From: Antedon mediterranea
Lineage: Eukaryota; Echinodermata; Crinoidea; Comatulida; Antedonidae
DNA length: 64,000 nucleotides
NCBI RefSeq assembly: GCF_964355755.1
Contig: NC_092675.1
Coordinates: 9,809,312-9,873,311, forward strand
Direction: 5' to 3'
Shown here: positions 56,501 to 64,000 of the stretch, in pieces
How the letters are laid out: each line of letters opens with the position of its first letter
Position numbering within the stretch: position 1 is the first letter of the stretch
Translations under genes and position numbers: made by a program
The notes under the pieces: model-generated
Seen by the model: only the letters and a program-made list of their open reading frames with translations
The model's database searches: none
What the model was told of the DNA's origin: nothing

Positions 56501-59305
56501 TGGTGCTGAGGAAAGTTTGCAACATAAATATTGTTACAACTGTGGTAAAGAAGGCCACTTGGGTTATGTATGTTTTATATTTATCTACTTGTTTAAAGGC
56601 ACTTTTATCTACTGGAAAACTACTGTATGTTTTTGAAACAGTGACATGCTTCTAGAGAGATATCTAGAGTAATTAACATAAAGTAAAGGAAAAATGATTT
56701 AACAAATGAAAATTACAAGAAAATTTCACTAAATTATGTACAAAGTATAAGTAACAAACGTAATTTAAGGATTTAATAACAAAGAACTAGTGAAGCAATT
56801 GCAGTAATTATTTGTAAGAAGATACAAGTATGGTTGAACCAAGAAAATACATTAATTTTTTATCTATTGTCCCATTAATATATTGTTTCCAAACAACAAC
56901 CCAAGGCACTATCTACTCTTTTTTTTTTCACTATCCTACTTGTTCTATGGACACTTGGGTTATGTTTCATATTTTAAATATTAATACAATGCACTACCTA
57001 AGTAGCTCTTGTCAAATGTTCTCTCGTAGACAGTCTTAAACCTAACCTAACTTAGCTAGGCATAGATTTGTAGGCCTAGCTGGTAATTTAGCTGGAGGCC
57101 TAGCCTGATGCATTCTGGTATTTATAGCGGGCCACTTAAATTAGATGAACTGATATTTTTTACCACTTAAAGATGAACAAAATTATCGCAATAGGTCTAT
57201 GAAGTATTTATTTTTATATAGAATATAGTTTGGGACCTTAAATTAGATTGAAAAATGTAGGTAAAGTAGCATTAAATGAGAGTCAATTTAAGACATATAA
57301 AGTTTGATGAAATGTTGTGTTTTGCTGCAAGATATCGTCAAAACAAATAACAAATCATTTAATTATTAATATTAAATTAGTTATATTTCTATATTTTACA
57401 TTGATTTGCAAAGTCTATTTCAACCCACCTCTTTTTTCAATACAGTAACAGAAATTTGAATTTCTTACAGGAATGTGAAGATGATAGAATAGACCGTTAT
57501 GTAAAGGTGTACTATCCATTTGTTTGTAACTATAGCCACAGACGATTTTCATATATGAACTTCACAGAAGAGGACAGTGAGTCTAGTAAGCCAGCTTTAG
57601 TTTAAGCTGTCCACATTATTTAATTAAAAATTAATAGTTATGTAATCTAGCTTACATGACTGACTGACTGTTTTTTGTTTTTCAGAAGTGTCCTCGACCC
57701 CACAAATTGAATCTCTCTCGCCAGAAGGTGTTGATGTCTGCAGAAAAAAGAAGACGAAAACAAAATTACTTAAAACTGTTAAAGAAACAGATGTACCTCT
57801 TCAAAATTCTGCAAAGACAAAAAAGGTGGATGACAAAATTCTGAAGATCATTGATGAAAAGGAAAATGATTTAGTGACAACGACCAATTTACACATTACA
57901 TCTTTGCGTGCTGGGAAGAAAAGAAAAATAGAATGTGAAAATGAGAAAGAATTTCATAAGAAAGACAATAAAAAGAAGAAAACAGAAATTGGTTTAAAAG
58001 TAACCATTTCAAAATCAAAAAAGAAAAGAAATGTTCAATGTCAAGATAATGAGAAAATAAACGAAACAACGAATATCGAAACAAAACATGATAAAAAGAA
58101 GAAAAAGAAACGCAAAAAATTGAAGAACTCACAGGAAGTTTCTAAAGATCTAGAAATTCAAGAAAATAGTAGTAGTATAAAAGGAAATAGTAAAACCCAA
58201 ATAGTTGCTGACAATACACAAACAAAAAGTGTTAAGAGTAGTGAAACCAAACAGAAGGAAAAAAAGGATGATTCGAATATTATTGATGCCTCTGAAAATA
58301 AAAATGCCATGACTACAAATGTGGCATCTTGTGAAGATGAAGAAGTCATTATTCTTAAAACGGTAAAAAAAAAGAATAACATCCTAAATGAAGATGATGT
58401 GATTGTTCTAAGTAGTGACCCAGAAGTGACCAAAGATGAAGTAATTGTCATCAGTAGTGAGGATGACACAAGACAGAAAGCTGTTCAGTCTATTAAAAAG
58501 AAAAAAAATCGTAATGTTATTTTATTATCTGATCATGAAAACGGCACTGGCAACAGATTTAAAGAAAATGACACAACAAGAACTCCTTTTGCTTTAGTTT
58601 GGGGGCTTCCTGAAACGGTTAAAAATACTGTTAAACCCCTCACGAATAAAATGAAACGGATGTTTGGAAGAAATATGAAAAAAAATGACATTATGTTACA
58701 GGAGGGAAAAAGGAAGAAGAAAAGAAAAAATAGGCCAAAATCAGCTTACAATGGCAATCAATTTATATGTAATGAACCTGGGTTAGCTCCAGCAGTGCCT
58801 AGAAGAAGGCGAAAGAGGAAAATTGCATCAACATTCCGAAAGTTTGGTATGTTTTGTATGTGTTTTTGTCATTTTAGTTTGCTGTTAGGAAGATGATGTT
58901 GAAATGATACTGATACCAACCACAGGTATTAATTAATTCTCGTCCTGACAAACTGTAATTAAAAATTTATCTGCGCCAGGATAAATTGAGAGCTTTCGAT
59001 TTGCAGTGACCTTATTTCATGTTCAGTTTTTGAGTTGTCGCTCGACCCAATTTTGTTGACTCTATGTCCATGTGGATTCTGATAATCGCATGTTTATGCA
59101 TTTGTACAGTCGTTTGTAAAAATCAAGTGACAAAATAATGTGTTGAAATGCATAATTGACAAATTAAGATCTCCCTAATATTTCAACAACTTATCCACAG
59201 TAATCATTTGAATCTATAACTTATATGATTTCATTTTTCTTCTATGTAGGAAAGAGGCTTGGTGCGAAGTCTGAAACAGCTAGTGTGTCTTATAAAATGG
59301 AATGA
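52827..59305 (+). CDS. ZCCHC7: ZCCHC7: zinc-knuckle RNA-surveillance protein (7 coding exons, about 783 aa)
   Basis: Exons 52827-53552, 55223-55396, 55731-55769, 56478-56567, 57471-57576 (or to 57585), 57686-58846 and 59250-59305 join in frame with GT/AG borders. The protein has an acidic N-terminus with LYQSMHYAKS, five CCHC knuckles (CFNCKETGHYMSDC, CILCGLQGHYYKKC, CYNCDSPGHENKSC, CKRCYMPGHEMVAC, CYNCGKEGHLGYEC), and the diagnostic WRQFHLTT between knuckles 4 and 5. YYPFVCNY follows the last knuckle, and a long Lys-rich tail contains several acidic VIVLSSD-like motifs. Knuckle spacing and WRQ(Y/F)HLTT match vertebrate ZCCHC7, the Air1/Air2 relative of the TRAMP-type nuclear complex that marks RNAs for exosome decay. 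The tail is longer than in human (543 aa, from memory). An AATAAA at 59429 ends the 3' UTR. Family assignment is secure; the exon 5 donor choice is open. Confidence 0.92.
53885..54010 (-). mobile_element. SINE/LINE tail fragment in ZCCHC7 intron 1
   Basis: The plus strand reads ATTATTATTTATAAAGTGCC, CCAGAAGATAAATGCGCTGT. Reversed, this is the AGCGCAT...GGCACTTTATAAAT(AAT)n end typical of CR1/L2-tailed SINEs. It resembles the tail of the SINE at 4121-4491 but is not identical. Confidence 0.55.
55223..55396 (+). CDS. ZCCHC7: ZCCHC7 coding exon 2: knuckles 2, 3 and most of 4
   Basis: 58 codons, phase 0 at both ends, acceptor CTTTCCTTACAG and donor GTT|GTAAGC. Holds CILCGLQGHYYKKC, CYNCDSPGHENKSC and the first part of CKRCYMPGHEMV; the last Cys of knuckle 4 comes from the next exon. 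Confidence 0.92.
55731..55769 (+). CDS. ZCCHC7: ZCCHC7 coding exon 3: 39-base micro-exon, WRQFHLTT
   Basis: 13 codons, ACADRWRQFHLTT, between TTCTCTTTAG and GTAAGT. It supplies the last Cys of knuckle 4 and the family signature. It is too short for ordinary gene finding, but frame, borders and conservation agree. Confidence 0.92.
56478..56567 (+). CDS. ZCCHC7: ZCCHC7 coding exon 4: knuckle 5
   Basis: 30 codons between TTTATTTACAG and GTATGT, phase 0. Contains CYNCGKEGHLGY; the final Cys lies in exon 5 (GAA TGT). Confidence 0.9.
57471..57576 (+). CDS. ZCCHC7: ZCCHC7 coding exon 5
   Basis: Begins ECEDDRIDRYVKVYYPFV after the acceptor TTTCTTACAG. Two donors are possible: A|GTGAGT after 57576 and A|GTAAGC after 57585. 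Both leave phase 1 and both join in frame to exon 6, so a three-residue alternative (SES) is possible. Confidence 0.85.
57686..58846 (+). CDS. ZCCHC7: ZCCHC7 coding exon 6: basic tail with acidic hydrophobic motifs
   Basis: 387 codons of Lys-rich sequence with likely nuclear-localisation clusters (KKKKKRKK, RRRRKRK). Between 58331 and 58540 four motifs look like SUMO-interacting sites: EEVIILK, DDVIVLSSD, DEVIVISSEDD and NVILLSDHE. The donor TTTG|GTATGT is at 58847; reading past it adds only an unrelated tail. Confidence 0.88.
59250..59305 (+). CDS. ZCCHC7: ZCCHC7 terminal coding exon 7
   Basis: After TTCTATGTAG the frame reads GKRLGAKSETASVSYKME and stops at TGA (59303-59305). The Ser/Thr-rich end is short. 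The 3' UTR runs to about 59450 (AATAAA at 59429-59434). Confidence 0.82.
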
Positions 59306-62300
59306 ATGTGACATGCAGTAAACTGAACTGAAAATTGATAACCCTCTCCCCAAACCCAGAATATCCTATTATTTCTATTTCAATTTTTTTTTATGATCCT
59401 AGGTTTCCAACCAATTGTACCTGTATTGAATAAACACATGCAATATAAAATTACCTAGTAAAAAAACAATACTATTATTTACAACAAACAAAAACATTAA
59501 ATGTTCGATAATAAGCAAAGTTTATAATTTATAGTCAATGATGAGTTGAACAGCTTTGCTTGATTGTTTTGTTTACTATAAATTGATTTATTAATAATAC
59601 TTAAATGTTTGACTACACTAATAATTTGATAATGACTTACTATTACTGTATTGTTATGTCGATTTAAAAATAATCATACTTAATGTTTGACATACGTTTT
59701 TTTCCTAATGTCTGTACAACATTTAGTAATAAACATTTATAGCATAAATTTAGACAACCAAACAATCCTTATCTATACTGATTATTATAGATAATCTATA
59801 CAGATTATCGTTTTTGGAAAGCTCATCCCATTCCATTATTTTCATTTTTCAGTATTTATGTCTGAAAGCTGGAATGAAATATATAGGTTGGTTCCCACTT
59901 GAATACAATGATTAGACTCAGTGAGTTTACCAACAAGCAACAGTTAGATGATTTGTCAGGTCCAAGTGAGAACCAAGCTTAATACACATTATTGTTATTA
60001 TTTCAGATTACGTCAATAAAAACCAATTATATAACACAACAATGGTACAGAAAGGGGTACTACACTTGCTAGCCCAGTACTTGTACACAAATTATTATTT
60101 ATTAATCATGTTGTCTATTGTTAAGAAATGAAATAAAACATGTCAAAAGTACTGCTTGAGAAATGTGTTATAATAGAAGGTAAAATGATAAATAATTTAA
60201 AAATTATGATTTTTTTTTCTTGTAAAACAAATTCGGTGATAAAATAATTAATGATGCATTATGTCTAAAATTAAGTACCTCCTTTATAATTTTTATTTTG
60301 GTAAAAATAAGTTTCATTCATCAATATGCAATGGAAAATGGAAGGTAGCAACTTTAGTTTAAAAACTTGATGGACTCTGGATTATTGGGTAGTTTAGAGA
60401 CAAATTGACGAACTTTAGAAAACTATTTTGTAAAATATTACTCAATCATGCACTGGAAAAAAATGTATTTCTTCAAATTTTTGTTGAATATGCCATTTTT
60501 ATGTTCCATAAAATCTTTCAAAAATTGGATCGGAAAAAAAAATTATTTACCTGAAAATAAGTCAATGGGTTTTTGGTTGAATTTAACAGTTTATTTTGTC
60601 TTTTAAAAGTTTTTTTCTTTTTCTGCGGAAGTTATTAACTTATTAAAACTACAAAATAGCATATTCAAAATCTGATTTCATTAATCTTCAGTTTTTATAT
60701 TGGGAACAATATATCTTTAACTTTGTAATCTCTGTGAATCAAATAAAGTTTCCTACTGGGGATTTTTTTCGAACCTGTTTTCCGAAGTTTTTGAACTGTG
60801 TTTTTTGCGACCAGTGTAGACTAGACAACTTCTCTAAACGTTTGGTAGTTGACGTAGGCCTACTCTGGGCCGGGTTGAGTTTGGCAAGAAAAGTTTACTA
60901 GCGTGTATTTCCGAGGACTACCACTCTTTGTAAGGACGATAACGTAAATGTCATACTATTATTGGTGATATGTAGGATAACATCACGTTTGCTTTGGTAA
61001 AGGATTATCTTTTTAGTAAGGGTACATTCTGTGGACAAGCGCATTATTGCGATTTTATGTTTTAAGCATAGCTGCAGAGTGACGTCTAGCATTTCGGTTA
61101 CCACTTCAAGGGACAAATCGGAAATTACTTTAAAATATAATACAATATGTATGAAATTAAATAATACTAAACTTAAACAATATTATTATAATTTAAACTA
61201 TATATTATACCAGGGAAGAGTGAAATTACAGTGTAATTTAACACTTCCCTCATTCTCCGAAATCTTTATGAAATATTTATGTAGCTCGTAATTGGCTCTA
61301 CTCCACCCTCAAGCGTTAATCCTAAATTGGTTCAAAATTTAAAAAAGAACATCACAAAGATTAAGGAATATGTGCATTGACAACGTAGTATGCGACAACT
61401 TATCGCATTCTATTAGCCTTCAAGTCCTCATAAATCATAAATAAATTTAAATTAAAATACAAAACTTGGTAAATAATGTGAACTCGGCGAATCTTTGTAG
61501 TTTTGCTAGTGTATACGTCTTCACCCGTTTTCTGCAGTTTGCCGAATTTTGTAAACTGTTCTACATCAGAAAACATTTCTTGACAAACTTATTAGAATTT
61601 TTGGTCGAGTTTGCCAACAAACGTTTGCCAATTTAGACTGAGCAACTTCTTCAAACAGTGGCAAACAAACGTTGGGTAAGTTGTGGAGAAATAAGTTTTC
61701 CATGGTAAAAAAGTAACTCGGACCAGTGGTTTTGTTGAAGTAATGAGATATATGCCTAGGCCTAAAAGTAAAAAATAATATTCCTCCATTCATCTTCTTT
61801 CATACCCAAATGATGTATCAATTTAAGATCAATGTTAATGTCACTACTTTCCTGAATTTGGATATTTAAAGTTAGTCTATAATAATAATATTAGAAACGA
61901 TGATTTTTAAACGAGCAAAAAATAATCTAATTATAATCTACACTACAATTTCTGTAGATCATAATGGCAGCACAATTTGCTTACACATTTGCGGTCTTTA
62001 TAAACGGACAAATTATTTTGTGGCTATACGTTATAGTGAACTATAATATCTCTATGGTCCGTATAATTCAATCAGGGAATGTTCTGATATTTAATTTGAA
62101 TAACTGCCCCCAACGTTTGTCTAAAATACTATTTCACATTATTGAATATTGATATATCACGTTATTTCAGAATAAAAATTCCATATAGGCCTTTACAACA
62201 ACAAAAAGGGAAAATCACACTAACATAAGATTTTCTCCCATTTAGTGAAGAAGTTTTAAGATCGTAACAAGATAGCTCGTAGTACATAACAAGATCATTT

Positions 62301-63708
62301 TTTGACTATTCAAAACTCTTTAAAACCACAGACGCACTTGCGGACATGCTCGTAAAAAGAGGGAATTCTCCTCGTGCCAAACATGTTACTAGTGCTTAGG
62401 TAAGCCTAGCAACATTCTCAATGAGGAGTTGTTATAGCACATCTCAAGAGATTTGATAGTTTAAAATCGATTATTATGTTTACGCATTTTAATGTGTTAT
62501 AAAAGTATATGTAAATGTCACAATGTGAGAAGGCCTACTACAGTGTATTAACCATGTAGCACATTCAACTCTCTTTATTCGTCCGAAATTCTAGTGGAAA
62601 ATTTTCTGATGTTCGTTAAATCCGAAAAAAAAAAGTGTATTGCCTAATGTCGGTAGTGCAATCTACCACCCATAAAGTATAATATTCACAGTGCATTTAT
62701 TATACACCGCACATCCGGTATTGCTCAACGCGCTTCCGATATTGTAACATTGTTATATAATAGCTGAGACAACAATGCCGACATTAAAAATCGCAAAAAT
62801 CGATATACATACTGCCCTCTATACATGTACAATATAGTGCAGTCTCAAGAAACTCTCCTTGGGGCTCTTTCTTGTATAATATTATTAAATACATTTTTTA
62901 ATGATAAAGATGCTTCTTATTTTATTTTCTAATAAATATATTTAAGTAATACAAATCATTAAAATAAAGTGCTGATATTTTTAACTTGAAAAAAGATGAT
63001 GATTCCATATTCATAAAAAAATTAAATTCTTGTCATACTTTTATTATAATACAATTTTTAAATTAGTAATAGTTTATCAGTCTAAAAATATACATACGAG
63101 GTTTAATATCATAACCGATCACTATGCACATGATTTTTCTTAAGATTAGACAAATATCAATGTATTTTGAAAACGCCTATATTATTAAACTATTATAGAT
63201 TGATAGTATTATATTATAAGCAATTTGTAATGATAATTATGCTTCTAATATTATATTATTAATCAAAAGAAATACAAGCGTTAACAACTTTAATTTACAG
63301 CCTTAGTCATCTGTACCGTAATTCTACTGAAGATGTATTTATTATTTTTAATAATCGCGGTCGCTACGATTAATAAATATGCACCAAAAAATGTCCAAAT
63401 ACATCACAACCACACACATAAAGTGATATAATTGACCATAGAATTATGTGGAAAACCTCTTTAGTATTACGAACACACAGGAAATTCACAGGATTAACCA
63501 ACGTCGAGCTATTGTATAAAAAGTCTATAATGTATATTGAGAATATCCACAGCGATATGAAAAGGTTTATTTTTTACGGGTGATTGACACAATAACGAAG
63601 CATGATTCATTCAACTAAAGAAGTTGTTTACAATATTCAACACAAACCCGCCGGCGGCGTCCAGAGAACGATGCATGACGGGACCATTACGAGCCAGTTG
63701 GGCTGAAG
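59306..63708. other. Intergenic between ZCCHC7 and the Dok-7-like gene
   Basis: No convincing gene. It holds the ZCCHC7 3' UTR, an old repeat shared with 24480-24700 (about 60460-60735), and a small foldback at 61211-61251 (GGGAAGAGTGA ... TAACACTTCCC) shared with 20966-21005. The rest is AT-rich and plain. Confidence 0.5.
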
Positions 63709-63903
63709 ATGGAAGATGTCGCGAAAACGGCACTGCAGTGCTCGTTAAAGATTCGTCAAGGAAGAAAGGTAATCTATTGGAAATTACTTTTAAATCGTTG
63801 TAGAGGAACATGAGTTAACTGTGCTCCTAACTGGGTGATTTTTTTTTTCTTTTGCAGTGGAAGAATCGTAGGTGTGTTTTGTCGAAACGGAGCCCTATCG
63901 CCG
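63709..63903 (+). CDS. DOK7: Dok-7-like adaptor, first two coding exons (partial; runs off the window)
   Basis: Exon 1 (63709-63768) encodes MEDVAKTALQCSLKIRQGRK and ends AAG|GTAATC, phase 0. Exon 2 (63858-63903) follows TTTTTGCAG-type pyrimidines and reads WKNRRCVLSKRSPIA, ending G|GTAAGT, phase 1. The joined LKIRQGRKWKNRRCVLSKR is the first strand pair of a PH domain, and KWK-R--VL-K-SP-A- is closest to Dok-7, the cytoplasmic adaptor that activates the muscle kinase MuSK. Exon 2 is 46 bases, a small exon of the kind I recall at this place in vertebrate DOK7. No PTB domain is visible because the gene continues beyond 64000. Only 35 residues are seen, so another Dok/IRS-type PH protein remains possible. 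Confidence 0.65.
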
Positions 63904-64000
63904 GTAAGTACTTGCCGTTTTCAATCTTTTAGTACGGGCTTCGTGTACTGATTAAAGACCAGTCAACCGTTACGTGTTGTTTTTTATCCTGGCTTTTCAT

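Noticed and set aside
57688-58896. 57688-58896 as a separate gene
   Set aside because: It lacks its own ATG at the start, is preceded by an acceptor, and joins in phase to the ZCCHC7 exons; it is exon 6 with read-through into the next intron.

Overview
This window is eukaryotic, AT-rich and intron-rich. The protein set suggests a marine deuterostome, most likely an echinoderm: a rhabdomeric-type opsin, a secreted C-type lectin with a mannose-type motif, a ZCCHC7 orthologue and the start of a Dok-7-like adaptor. Tx1/L1-like, CR1/Jockey-like, R2-like, Ty3/gypsy, hAT, CACTA-like and Kolobok-like mobile DNA is abundant. The species cannot be fixed from the sequence alone, and a hemichordate or another marine invertebrate is not excluded.

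Layout. 1353-20304 (+) is a three-exon opsin gene with a 13.5 kb first intron and a 4.3 kb second intron. Intron 1 holds a 5'-truncated Tx1/L1 LINE, a tRNA-derived SINE, a 2.35 kb TA-flanked element with GGTGCA subterminal repeats, an R2-like fragment and a 1.58 kb TTAA-flanked element. Intron 2 holds a 33-nt palindrome, foldback repeats, a 36-bp minisatellite and a 304-bp tandem duplication. 20305-33500 has no convincing gene. It carries an inverted minisatellite, a palindrome with a CRE core, and CR1/Jockey-like LINE remains.

33530-35410 (+) is an intact C-type lectin gene with TATA box, non-coding first exon and single coding exon. It begins the most unusual structure here. A 3.2 kb segment (34273-37481) containing the lectin coding exon and the 3' part of a gypsy element is repeated directly at 42751-45916. 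A 5'-truncated, poly(A)-tailed Tx1/L1 LINE (37482-42750, minus strand) fills exactly the space between the copies. This is the geometry of an ordinary LINE target-site duplication, enlarged to 3.2 kb. The second lectin copy lacks promoter and exon 1 and has a nonsense codon. The gypsy element in copy B runs on to its 5' LTR at 49659. It lacks integrase and was later invaded by a hAT element (47445-48865, 8-bp TSD) and by a repeat that carries a tRNA-like gene with the odd anticodon ATC.

52827-59305 (+) is a seven-exon ZCCHC7 gene with five CCHC zinc knuckles, an RNA-surveillance factor of the Air1/Air2 type. 63709-63903 (+) holds the first two coding exons of a Dok-7-like gene that runs off the window.

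The three host genes share no obvious pathway, and the window is a typical stretch of unrelated genes separated by transposon-rich DNA. Exon boundaries were assigned by eye from GT/AG sites, reading frame and family conservation. No alignments, folding or database searches were run.
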